Position numbers and translations under genes: made by a program
Part shown: piece by piece, positions 17,979 to 25,942 of the stretch
Numbering within the stretch: position 1 is the stretch's first letter
Layout of the letters: the number at the start of each line of letters is the position of its first letter
Notes under the pieces: model-generated
What the model saw: the letters and a program-made list of their open reading frames with translations, nothing else
Told to the model about the DNA's origin: nothing
Database searches by the model: none
Assembly: GCA_947571655.1 (NCBI GenBank)
Contig: CANOYR010000014.1
Coordinates: forward strand, 1 to 35,688
DNA length: 35,688 nucleotides
DNA from: an uncultured Caryophanales bacterium
GTDB lineage: Bacteria > Bacillota_I > Bacilli_A > RF39 > UBA660
Direction of reading: 5' to 3'

Positions 17979-18782
17979 ATGAAAAGAGCTATTTTTATAG
18001 ATGTTGATGGAACTTTAAGAAATGATAATAAGGAAATTACAGAACGAACACTATCAATTTTAGAAAAAGTCAAAAAGATAGAATATGAGTTCATTTTGTG
18101 TACAGGAAGGCCATGTGATTATGCAAAAAAATAGAATGATACTATAAAGGGTAGTCAATACATCATTTACAACAATGGAGCCAGAATTTATGATGGTAAC
18201 AAAAAAGCAATTTTATATGAAAATCCAATGAAAAATGAAGAAATCCTTGAACTATATTCTTTTGCCAATCAAGAGAATGTTAGATTTATTCTAGCTTGTA
18301 ATGGAACAAGATATGTAAATAGAATTAAGTATAATGATAGCTCTGAAACTCTTTTTGATTTACCACTGGAAAAATTTCTTCAAAACAACAAAGTTATAGC
18401 AGTAACTATAGCTAGTTCTGATTTTGATATTATTAAGCAAATGAATAGTAAAATAAATAATATAGAATCTCTTAAACTAATAAATCAGCATAAATCACTA
18501 ATTGATTCAAATTTTCCTAAGGTTGGAACAATCTATTATAATATAGTCGATACTAATTCATCAAAGGGTAATGCAGTAAAATATCTTTGTGATATGTTTA
18601 ATATTTCTAAAGAAAATAGAATTGCGATTAGTGATGGCTACAATGATATTTTTATGTTTAATGAATGTGGAACTAAAGTTGCCAATTGAAATGCGTTACC
18701 AATTTTAAAAGAGTTGGCAGACTACGTTACAGATGACAATAATAATGATTGGATAGCCAATTTTTTAGAAAAAATTTTATAA
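17979..18782 (+). pseudogene. HAD-superfamily (Cof/YidA-like) phosphatase pseudogene
   Basis: AAGGAG (17963-17968) precedes ATG 17979. One frame of 267 codons, the usual Cof-type length, runs to TAA at 18780-18782 but holds two internal stops: TAG at codon 52 (18132-18134) and TGA at codon 237 (18687-18689). The catalytic motif IDVDGTL (D8, D10) and the CTGRP motif are before the first stop. The IIYNNGA cap-domain start, SSKGNAVKYL and SDGYNDIFMF (metal-binding motif) are between the stops. NALPILKELADYVT, the usual C-terminal block, follows the second. The family would dephosphorylate sugar phosphates or cofactors. The second stop stands where related proteins often have Gly or Met before Asn-Ala, consistent with GGA to TGA. 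No frameshift is present. Confidence 0.85.
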
Positions 18783-18914
18783 AAAGAACATTTTAAAAAT
18801 TTACTAAAAAGTTCTTAAAGAAGAAGAGATAAAAAAGTAAGAAACTCACAATTATCCTCATTTCTTCTACTAATCTTCCATAAAATATGATAAGATAAAT
18901 GAAGAGGTGTAGCT

Positions 18915-20348
18915 ATGAAAGAAAAACAAGTAAAAGAAATAACCAACAGAGATGATGACTTTGCAAAGTGGTATACAGATGTTTGTATTAAAGCAGAATT
19001 AGTAGATTATTCATCCATTAAAGGTTGTTTAATCATTAGACCTTATGGATATGCAATCTGGGAAAATATTCAAAAAGAATTAGATCGAAGATTTAAAGAA
19101 ACAGGACATGAAAATGTTTATATGCCAATGTTTATCTCAGAGTCTTTATTAAATAAAGAAAAAGATCATGTAGAGGGGTTTGCACCAGAAGTTGCTTGGG
19201 TTACACATGGTGGAAAAGAAAAATTGCAAGAAAAACTTTGTGTACGACCAACCAGTGAAACTTTGTTTTGCGAACATTACGCCAATACGATAAAGAGTTA
19301 TCGTGACTTACCAAAACTCTATAATCAGTGGTGTAGTGTTGTTCGTTGGGAAAAAACAACGAGACCTTTTTTAAGAAGTCGTGAATTCTTATGGCAAGAA
19401 GGTCATACTGTACATGCAACGATGGAAGAAGCGAAGGAAGAAACCTTAAAAATGTTAAACTTATATGCCGATTTTTGTGAAGAGGTATTATCAATCCCAG
19501 TCATTCGTGGAGAAAAAACAGAAAAGGAAAAATTTGCAGGTGCACAAAACACCTATACAATTGAAGCATTAATGCATAATGGAATTGCACTTCAATCTGG
19601 AACTTCTCATTATTTTGGAGATAACTTTTCTAAAGCATTTAACATGACATTTTTAAACAAAGAGAACAAAAGTCAATATATGTATCAAACCTCTTGGGGA
19701 TTATCCACAAGGATTATTGGTGCAATTATTATGACTCATGGAGATGACCATGGCCTAGTTCTTCCACCAAATATTGCGCCAATTAAGGTGAATATTATTC
19801 CGATTGGTAAGAACAATCCAAAAGTTATCGAAAAAAGTTATCAAATTGCTAAATCCTTAAAATTAGAAAACATCTCTTGTGAAGTAGATGATAGCGAAAA
19901 ATCTCCAGGATACCGTTTTGCAGAAAGTGAAATGAGAGGAATTCCAATTCGAATCGAAATTGGACCAAAGGATATTGAAAACAATACTTGTATTTTAGTA
20001 AGAAGAGATACTTTAGAAAAACAAGAAGTAAGTTTAGAAAAAGTAACAGAAGAAATAATGAAACTCTTATTAGATATCCAAAAGAATATGTATTTGCGTG
20101 CAAAACTAAGAAGAGAAGAAATGACGAAAACTGTAACTAATTTCGAGGAAATGAAGCATCTTGCCGAAACAGAAAATGGATTTATTCGAGCAACTTGGTG
20201 TGGAAAAAGAGAGTGTGAGGAAAAAATCAAAGAAGAAACAGGAATTACTTCGAGATGTATCCCATTTGATGAAGAGTTTTCGAAAGGAAATTGCATCTAT
20301 TGTGGCAAGGAAGCTACAAAATTAGTTTATTGGGGAAAACAGTATTAG
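18915..20348 (+). CDS. proS: Prolyl-tRNA synthetase, archaeal/eukaryotic type
   Basis: GAAGAGGTG precedes ATG 18915. The 477-residue product is a class II synthetase: VRPTSETLF, then RWEKTTRPFLRSREFLWQEG (motif 2), and GLSTRIIGAIIMTHGDDHGL (motif 3 region). There is no editing insertion between motifs 2 and 3, unlike the roughly 570-residue bacterial ProS. A C-terminal zinc-binding domain with Cys residues in WCGKRECEEK and GNCIYCGKEA, ending in WGKQY, marks the shorter archaeal/eukaryotic-type ProS found in some Bacillota and mycoplasmas. It charges tRNA-Pro with proline. No T-box leader is visible in the 130 bases upstream. Confidence 0.96.
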   Translation: MKEKQVKEITNRDDDFAKWYTDVCIKAELVDYSSIKGCLIIRPYGYAIWENIQKELDRRFKETGHENVYMPMFISESLLNKEKDHVEGFAPEVAWVTHGGKEKLQEKLCVRPTSETLFCEHYANTIKSYRDLPKLYNQWCSVVRWEKTTRPFLRSREFLWQEGHTVHATMEEAKEETLKMLNLYADFCEEVLSIPVIRGEKTEKEKFAGAQNTYTIEALMHNGIALQSGTSHYFGDNFSKAFNMTFLNKENKSQYMYQTSWGLSTRIIGAIIMTHGDDHGLVLPPNIAPIKVNIIPIGKNNPKVIEKSYQIAKSLKLENISCEVDDSEKSPGYRFAESEMRGIPIRIEIGPKDIENNTCILVRRDTLEKQEVSLEKVTEEIMKLLLDIQKNMYLRAKLRREEMTKTVTNFEEMKHLAETENGFIRATWCGKRECEEKIKEETGITSRCIPFDEEFSKGNCIYCGKEATKLVYWGKQY

Positions 20349-20374
20349 AAATAATAAATAGGAGGAATGATAAA

Positions 20375-21184
20375 GTGAATCATCAAATAGGTAGTAAAAA
20401 GAAACCTTTGAATAAAAAAGCATGTTTCATAGGAATCACAATTTTAATACTTATTTTAATCATTGGAGGAATTCTTTTACGAATCAAAAGTACTAAAAAA
20501 CAAGACTCTAAAAATTCTACCCAACAGCAAGAAGAGCAAAAAGAAAAGAGTAAAATAGATTCTTATATGTTAATTAGTTCCCTAAATATAACTGGACTTC
20601 CTTCTAATTATTTTGGATATTTTTTTCAAAAACAAGGTTATAGTAAAGAAGAAATCGACAATCAAATTAAAATTTATATGGCAATTCAAAAAATAATCAG
20701 TGAAAAAAAGGAAACCTATAAAGACGTAAGTAAAACACTTCATATTGATGAAGAAGAAATTAAAAGTGCTGTTATTGATATCTTTGGACAAGATAGCCAA
20801 TTCAAGAATGAATCACTCATTGGAAACTCCTGTAGCTATTCTGGATTTCAGTACGATAAAAAGAAAAAGCAATACATTCAAGAACCAGGAGAATGTGCAG
20901 AAGATGAAACAATGAGCATTCTAATGGAACAAGTAGGAATAGAAAATACAGAAGAAGAGCAGAATCTTACAGTAAGAATTGCTTTTGTAGATTTTAATTA
21001 TCATATGGAAGAACAACAAATTGAATACTTATACTATAAAGATAAAGACAAAACTACTCTGATTGGGACAAGTAATCAATACAGCTTAGAAGAATTTAGA
21101 GAACAATTAGACCAATATAAATTTACATGGATAAATAAAAATGAACAATACATTTTTGATAAAGTAGTGCGTGTACAAAATTAA
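20375..21184 (+). CDS. Unknown membrane-anchored exported protein
   Basis: GTG 20375 is chosen because GGAGG (20361-20365) lies 9 bases before it; no ATG in frame has a site. The 269-residue product has a basic N-terminus, one membrane helix (about residues 18-36), a Lys/Gln-rich linker and an acidic exported domain of about 200 residues. It contains a CSYSGFQYD...GECAEDE region that could form a disulfide. A helix SKEEIDNQIKIYMAIQKIIS is predicted in the middle. I recognise no family. It starts 26 bases after proS and is probably cotranscribed with it. Confidence 0.6.
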   Translation: MNHQIGSKKKPLNKKACFIGITILILILIIGGILLRIKSTKKQDSKNSTQQQEEQKEKSKIDSYMLISSLNITGLPSNYFGYFFQKQGYSKEEIDNQIKIYMAIQKIISEKKETYKDVSKTLHIDEEEIKSAVIDIFGQDSQFKNESLIGNSCSYSGFQYDKKKKQYIQEPGECAEDETMSILMEQVGIENTEEEQNLTVRIAFVDFNYHMEEQQIEYLYYKDKDKTTLIGTSNQYSLEEFREQLDQYKFTWINKNEQYIFDKVVRVQN

Positions 21185-21219
21185 AAGAAATTTCTTAAAA
21201 TAGAAAAGAAATTTCTTTT
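21183..21219. terminator. Bidirectional terminator between convergent genes
   Basis: AAAAGAAATTTCT (21183-21195) pairs perfectly with AGAAATTTCTTTT (21207-21219). T runs are available in both directions. It lies between the plus-strand gene ending at 21184 and the minus-strand gene ending at 21219. Confidence 0.85.
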
Positions 21220-22133
21220 TATTTTTCAACAACCCGATAAAAATTAATACTTGGACGATTCCAAAATCTTAATTTATATTTACTAGTACCAAGACCTCCA
21301 GATACGAATAAATCTGTATCTCCTACCTTATAAAATTCATTGGGGTACTTACTTGCACCTTTTACTGAATAAATAGCTCCAATACCAGGAAGACGAACTT
21401 GACCATTATGAGAATGGCCTGCTAGAGCTAATTGTACTGGATAGTTCGTTAAAATTTCAGTAATTAAATCTGGTTCATGGATGAGCCCAATTGTAAAAAA
21501 TTCACTAGAATTAGGAAGAGAGAACGCTTGCTCAATATTAACATCTTCTTGAAGCATACTTCCAAAACCTGTAATAAAAATAGGAACAGTCCCTTTTGAA
21601 TATATAAGGTCATAATTATTATCTAAAATCTTAAACTTTGTCTTAGTAAATACAATATCAAAATGACTCGTTTCATAATCATGATTTCCCCGAATTGCAT
21701 ACAATCCAAGACTAGCATTCATCTGATTCATTTGTTCTACTAAAACTTTTAAATCATTTTCAGTAATTACTGTATTTTGATCAGTTAAATCTCCAGTAAA
21801 TACAATTAAATCTGGTTTTAATTGATTCACTTTTTTAACTAGGAGTTTTAAGTCATTTTCATCAAATGTGGAATTATAATGTAAATCAGAAAAATGAACA
21901 ATTTTTAATCCATGAAAAGAGGAAGGAAGCATCTCATTCACTACACGATATTCCCGAACTACTAATCCGCTAGTTCCAACAAATCGCATATAAGAAAAAC
22001 TTCCAAGAAAAAAGAATGCGAGAAAAAAGAAAGTTCCAAGTCCAAAAAAAAGTCTTTTTTTAAACTTTTTTCTTTTCTCTTCAAGTTCCCATTCTTTTAA
22101 AAGTTGTTCACTTTTCTCCTCTCGACTTAACAT
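21219..22133 (-). CDS. Membrane-anchored metallophosphoesterase (YkuE/YaeI-like)
   Basis: The 304-residue product has a basic N-terminus and a membrane helix (about 28-50). It then carries the calcineurin-like phosphoesterase motifs: FSDLH (D83, H85), GDLTD (D115), RGNHDYE (N150, H151), LIHEPD (H220) and AGHSHNG (H240, H242). These build the two-metal site, and all ligands are present. The catalytic domain follows the helix, so it should lie outside the membrane as in the YkuE/YaeI group, whose members act on lipid or wall-related phosphates. It overlaps the upstream CPBP protease gene by 7 bases, so the two are translated from one transcript. Confidence 0.9.
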   Translation of the reverse strand: MLSREEKSEQLLKEWELEEKRKKFKKRLFFGLGTFFFLAFFFLGSFSYMRFVGTSGLVVREYRVVNEMLPSSFHGLKIVHFSDLHYNSTFDENDLKLLVKKVNQLKPDLIVFTGDLTDQNTVITENDLKVLVEQMNQMNASLGLYAIRGNHDYETSHFDIVFTKTKFKILDNNYDLIYSKGTVPIFITGFGSMLQEDVNIEQAFSLPNSSEFFTIGLIHEPDLITEILTNYPVQLALAGHSHNGQVRLPGIGAIYSVKGASKYPNEFYKVGDTDLFVSGGLGTSKYKLRFWNRPSINFYRVVEK

Positions 22134-23047
22134 ACAATCACCAAAGAAGATGCAATTACTAATAAAGTAGTAGCCAGATTATGAAGAGTATGAACTGTAA
22201 TTGATGAAAAAACCGTTTTTGTTTTCGCATAAATAAATCCAAATGCAATTCCTAAAGAACAATAAGGAACTAAAAAAGCAATATCATAAAGAGAACGAAT
22301 CGATAACACCACATGAAGACTACCAAAAATAAGACCAGAAATCAAAATAAATAACGTATCATTAGAAATCATATTGCGAAAAGCCTTTCGAAAAGTAATT
22401 TCTTCAATAAATGGTGCTAAAAATCCAGTACTAATCAAAGAAATCCAAGGAGAAGCATAAATAATTTCTCGAACAGATTCCTCATTTCCTGCAACAGCCT
22501 TTGGGAGTAGAAAGGCAATCAAAAAATTACTAACTGCCATCACAATAAATCCTAAAAACCAATATTTAAAACCAATGTCTAAGTTTTTCATTCGATTTTT
22601 CCAAAACACCTGAAACTCTGCTTTTAATTCACTCCAATAAATTGCAATCAAAATTATGACTAAAAACACTTGAGAGAATAAAGACAGATAGCTACTCGTA
22701 ACAGTACTCATCGTATCTAAGTCGATACGAAAAATTAAAATAGGAATAATTTCTACGAAAGAACTAAAGAAAAACAAAAAGATTACCAAAAGACTTCGAG
22801 TATAAATTTTTTGTAATTCTAAATTTTGATAAATAGTGAGATTAATAATAATTCCAATTCCTCCAGTAACGAAGATACTGAAAAGTGGAACTGATAAATG
22901 GAAAAGAAACATACAAGCATAACTCAAAACTATAGAAGCAATTCCCCAAAAATAAATCATCTTTCTTTGAATCTCAAGTCCTCGATAATTCTCAATAAAA
23001 AATAAAACATTATTAAAAAGTAATGTAAATAATATACCAGTAATCAT
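22127..23047 (-). CDS. CPBP-family intramembrane metalloprotease
   Basis: The 306-residue product has about eight hydrophobic segments. It carries the CPBP (CAAX protease and bacteriocin-processing, Abi) signature: EEITFR (E215, E216, R220), FGSLH (H245) and HTLHN (H286, H289). GGAGGCG precedes ATG 23047 on the minus strand. Family members cleave within the membrane, and roles include bacteriocin self-immunity and processing of exported proteins; the substrate here is unknown. No bacteriocin gene is near. Its partner is the overlapping metallophosphoesterase gene. Confidence 0.9.
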   Translation of the reverse strand: MITGILFTLLFNNVLFFIENYRGLEIQRKMIYFWGIASIVLSYACMFLFHLSVPLFSIFVTGGIGIIINLTIYQNLELQKIYTRSLLVIFLFFFSSFVEIIPILIFRIDLDTMSTVTSSYLSLFSQVFLVIILIAIYWSELKAEFQVFWKNRMKNLDIGFKYWFLGFIVMAVSNFLIAFLLPKAVAGNEESVREIIYASPWISLISTGFLAPFIEEITFRKAFRNMISNDTLFILISGLIFGSLHVVLSIRSLYDIAFLVPYCSLGIAFGFIYAKTKTVFSSITVHTLHNLATTLLVIASSLVIVC

Positions 23048-23150
23048 GATAAGACGCCTCCAATTCCTATAATAATCTTATCATAAAGTAGCAAGAAAAT
23101 GTTAATTTTTGCAGGTTTTTTAAAATTTTCTATGTAAAACAATATTTCTG

Positions 23151-23159
23151 TGCTATAAT
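23151..23159 (+). promoter_or_regulatory. Extended -10 promoter of the rimP-nusA-infB operon
   Basis: TGCTATAAT (TATAAT at 23154-23159), identical to the typA element, lies just before the leader hairpin. No good -35 is seen. Confidence 0.65.
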
Positions 23160-23169
23160 GAACTTACAA

Positions 23170-23196
23170 CGAGTGGGAAACCACTCGGTTTTGTTT
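23170..23196 (+). promoter_or_regulatory. Leader hairpin with T-rich tail before rimP (possible NusA-responsive attenuator)
   Basis: CGAGTGG (23170-23176) pairs with CCACTCG (23181-23187) across a GAAA tetraloop, followed by GTTTTGTTT. The element starts about 11 bases after the -10 hexamer, so it forms almost at the 5' end of the transcript. In Bacillus subtilis the rimP(ylxS)-nusA operon leader has a NusA-dependent attenuator; the position here suggests the same control. The interrupted T tract fits a weak, factor-dependent terminator. Confidence 0.6.
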
Positions 23197-23229
23197 GATT
23201 CAATAAAAGAAGGAGGGATTAAAAAATAG

Positions 23230-23487
23230 ATGAAAGAAAAGATAATAGAGGCAGTAGGTAATAAACTAGATTCCCTAGAGGTCTTTATTGATGATATTAG
23301 TTACGAAAAAGTGGAAGGAGAAAATACACTGACAATTGTACTAGACAGTAAAAAAATGATTCCTCTAAATATTGTGGTAATGGCAACAAGAATATTAAAT
23401 CCTATCTTAGATCACTTAGATTTAATCGAGGAATCTTATACACTAGATGTATATGCGAAGTCAAAGAAAGAGGTAGAAGAACAATGA
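23230..23487 (+). CDS. rimP: Half-length RimP-like protein (N-terminal domain only)
   Basis: AAGGAGGGA precedes ATG 23230. The 85-residue product matches the N-terminal alpha/beta domain of the ribosome maturation factor RimP (about 150 residues normally): a helix, a strand with VEGENTLTIVLDSK, the segment MIPLNIVVMATRILNPILDH, and ESYTLDVYAKS where RimP usually has YxLEVSSPG. The SSPG turn and the whole C-terminal SH3-like domain are absent. The gene overlaps nusA by 4 bases (ATGA), so the 3' end is fixed and not an assembly artefact of this frame. Position directly before nusA is the main support for the name. Confidence 0.75.
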   Translation: MKEKIIEAVGNKLDSLEVFIDDISYEKVEGENTLTIVLDSKKMIPLNIVVMATRILNPILDHLDLIEESYTLDVYAKSKKEVEEQ

Positions 23488-24578
23488 ATGGAAAAGAGTT
23501 TTTAAAAGCTGTAGAAACTGTAGAAAAAGAAAAAGGAATTAGTAGAGAAATTATATTTGAAGCAATGGAAAATGCTTTAATGGCAGCTTATAAAAGAAGT
23601 ACTGGTTCTCCAAATTCAAAAGTAGTAATTGATAAAAAAACGGGAGTAATTAAAGTATATTCTTATCTAACAGTTGTAGAAGATGATAAAGACGAAGATG
23701 GTGATGGGATTGACCTTGATATTGAAATTTCTCTAACAGAAGCTAGAAAGAGAGATAAAACATTAAATATTGGAGATACCATTGATACAGAAGTTACTCC
23801 AAAAGAAGAATTTGGTCGTGTTGCAACATCTACTGCGAAACAAGTACTGATTCAAAAAATTAGAGAAGCAGAAAGAAACAGTATCATGGAAGATTTGGGA
23901 GATAAACAAGATGAGTTATTAATTGGTACTGTAGAACTAGAAGATACAGACAACTATTATATTAACCTTGGAAGAAGTAATGGAATTCTTCCGAAAAAGG
24001 AATGTATTCCAGGAGAAAAAATAGAAATGAATTCTCAGATAAAAGTTTATGTAAGTAAAGTAGATGCAAACAACAAGGGACTATTTATTTTACTTTCAAG
24101 GACACATTATGGATTTATCAAACGACTATTTGAGTTAGAAATCCCAGAGATTAGTGATGGAAATGTTTTATTATACAGTGTTGCAAGAGATGCTGGAAAT
24201 CGTAGTAAAGTAGCTGTTTACTCAGAAAATAATCGCATTGATCCAATTGGAGCCTGTATTGGAGAAAGAGGATCGAGAATTGCTCGAATTTTAGAAGAAA
24301 TTCATGGGGAAAAAATTGATATTGTAAAATATGATAAAGACCCAGCTATTTTCATAGAAAATGCCCTTTCTCCAGCTAAAAATTTAAAAGTTCTAATCAT
24401 GGATCCTAAAAAGCAAGAGGCACTTGTCGTTGCAGATGGAGACAATTTCTCTTTGGCAATTGGAAAAAAAGGAAGTAATGCAAAATTAGCTTCTAGATTG
24501 ACACGATATAAAATCGACATTAAGACAGTCGAACAAGCCAGAGAGTCTGGAATTAACTTTAGAGAAGAATCAGAATGA
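23484..24578 (+). CDS. nusA: Transcription factor NusA
   Basis: The 364-residue product has the Bacillota NusA layout: an N-terminal RNA polymerase-binding domain (1-125), S1 domain (about 130-200), and two KH domains with GERG (260-263) and GKKG (327-330) loops. It lacks the C-terminal acidic repeats of proteobacteria, as expected. NusA modulates pausing and intrinsic termination. An acidic DDKDEDGDGIDLD insertion lies in the N-terminal domain. It is coupled by ATGA overlaps to both rimP and ylxR. Confidence 0.96.
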   Translation: MNGKEFLKAVETVEKEKGISREIIFEAMENALMAAYKRSTGSPNSKVVIDKKTGVIKVYSYLTVVEDDKDEDGDGIDLDIEISLTEARKRDKTLNIGDTIDTEVTPKEEFGRVATSTAKQVLIQKIREAERNSIMEDLGDKQDELLIGTVELEDTDNYYINLGRSNGILPKKECIPGEKIEMNSQIKVYVSKVDANNKGLFILLSRTHYGFIKRLFELEIPEISDGNVLLYSVARDAGNRSKVAVYSENNRIDPIGACIGERGSRIARILEEIHGEKIDIVKYDKDPAIFIENALSPAKNLKVLIMDPKKQEALVVADGDNFSLAIGKKGSNAKLASRLTRYKIDIKTVEQARESGINFREESE

Positions 24579-24844
24579 AGCAAAAGAAAATTCCACTTCG
24601 TAGCTGTGTAGTTACAAAAGAAAAATTGCCAAAGCAAGAACTTTTAAGAATTGTCCGCAATAAAGAAGGAGAAGTAAAAATTGATTCTACTGGAAAAATG
24701 AATGGACGAGGTGCATATATTAAAAAGGATGTAGATGTTTTATCCAAAGCAAAAAAAAGCAAAACATTAGCTCGATGTTTAGAAGTAGACATCCCAGATT
24801 CTATTTATGAAGAAATAGAGAAAATCATAACACAAGAAAGATAG
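24575..24844 (+). CDS. rnpM: YlxR/RnpM RNA-binding protein
   Basis: The 89-residue product begins IPLRSCVVTKEKLPKQELLR and has the family core NGRGAYIKKD. YlxR was recently described as RnpM, a modulator of RNase P. It overlaps nusA by 4 bases and sits in the expected nusA-ylxR order. Length is normal. In many Bacillota the next gene is ylxQ, an L7Ae-type protein; here it is absent. Confidence 0.93.
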   Translation: MKQKKIPLRSCVVTKEKLPKQELLRIVRNKEGEVKIDSTGKMNGRGAYIKKDVDVLSKAKKSKTLARCLEVDIPDSIYEEIEKIITQER

Positions 24845-24865
24845 TAGATAATAGTAGGAGGAAAT

Positions 24866-25921
24866 ATGGCAGGTAAAAGAGTAAATTATTTAACATGGGA
24901 TGAATATTTTATTAGTGCAGTTGCTTTAGCATCTCTAAGAAGTATTGAAAAAAACGAGGGGGCCTGTATTGTAGATGAAGATAATCGAATTTTATCGATT
25001 GGTTCTAATCAAATTCCTTATTCAATAGTTTCAAAAGTTCCAGCTGAAAAGTTTTTAGAATATACATGGGATTCTGTATCAAACGCATTCTTTAATTTCA
25101 AGGGAAAAAGATCAGAGTTTTTAAATGGAACTATCTATTTATCAGAATTTCCAACACCAGAGCAAGCCAAAATTATCACACAAGCACGTCTTAAACGAGT
25201 AGTATACCTAAAAGATAGTAGTGAATCGGAGGAAAAAGATATTACACGTTTTCTTTTAGATAAAACACATACTGACTTAATAGGATATATAGATGCAGAA
25301 AATTCAATAGAGTGTTACAACGATTTTCTAATAGAGTTGTATCATTTAACTAAGAAATATTTAAAACAGAGGGAGGGAAGAATAACTCCCGAAGAATACT
25401 ATATGTCAATGGCAATTCTATCCTCTTTGAGGAGTAAGGATCCATCTACACAAGTAGGAAGTTGTATAGTAGATGAAAATGGTAGAATTGTTTCTGTCGG
25501 CTATAATGGTGCACCTCAAGGAATAAAGGATGAGGAAGTTCCATGGCATAGTAATGGAGAAATTACAGGAATTAAGGCCGATATCAAAGATTACTATGTA
25601 ATTCATGCAGAGATAAATTCCTTAGATAATTATCGTGGACAACAAGATGATTTACAAAAAATGAAGATATATTTAACCTTTTCTCCATGTAGGCTCTGTA
25701 CACCAAGAATTGGAATGTCAAGTCCAAAAGAAGTGATTTGGTTAAGACAATATGGAAAAATTGACTTTAAAGAATATGATAAATGGTTTTTACCATCGGG
25801 AACAAAATATCGTTCCTACAATTCGGAACATTTATGGGATAAAGAATCCTATAAAGAACTAACAGAGGAAACAACCAGAGTAATAAAAAAACATATAGGA
25901 AAGCCAGGAAAAATGATATAA
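24866..25921 (+). CDS. Tandem-domain dCMP deaminase-like protein
   Basis: TAGGAGGAAAT precedes ATG 24866. The 351-residue product has two related halves. The second (about 170-330) is an active-type cytidine/dCMP deaminase: HAEIN (H247, E249) and SPCRLC (C275, C278) supply the zinc ligands and the catalytic Glu. The first (1-165) starts with a matching block (EYFISAVALASLRS...GACIVDEDNRILSIGSN versus EYYMSMAILSSLRS...GSCIVDENGRIVSVGYN) but lacks both the HAE and PCxxC motifs, so it is a degenerate copy. Such proteins convert dCMP (or dCTP) to dUMP (or dUTP). The substrate is inferred; a thyX-like gene just after infB fits dUMP supply. It occupies the ylxQ position in the nusA-infB operon. Confidence 0.85.
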   Translation: MAGKRVNYLTWDEYFISAVALASLRSIEKNEGACIVDEDNRILSIGSNQIPYSIVSKVPAEKFLEYTWDSVSNAFFNFKGKRSEFLNGTIYLSEFPTPEQAKIITQARLKRVVYLKDSSESEEKDITRFLLDKTHTDLIGYIDAENSIECYNDFLIELYHLTKKYLKQREGRITPEEYYMSMAILSSLRSKDPSTQVGSCIVDENGRIVSVGYNGAPQGIKDEEVPWHSNGEITGIKADIKDYYVIHAEINSLDNYRGQQDDLQKMKIYLTFSPCRLCTPRIGMSSPKEVIWLRQYGKIDFKEYDKWFLPSGTKYRSYNSEHLWDKESYKELTEETTRVIKKHIGKPGKMI

Positions 25922-25942
25922 AATAAAAAGGAGGGTGATATC

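Noticed and set aside
17563..18689. Alternative genetic code explaining the in-frame TAG and TGA codons
   Set aside because: TGA ends the first T4SS gene, nusA and the response regulator at correct positions, and TAG ends the VirB4 ATPase, the wall enzyme and ylxR. Core genes such as typA, infB and murC have no internal TAG or TGA. Pseudogene decay is simpler.
18783..18914. T-box or other tRNA-sensing leader before proS
   Set aside because: Only about 130 bases are available, with no T-box consensus and no terminator/antiterminator pair. AAGAAC and GTTCTT could pair, but the loop is long and no T run follows.
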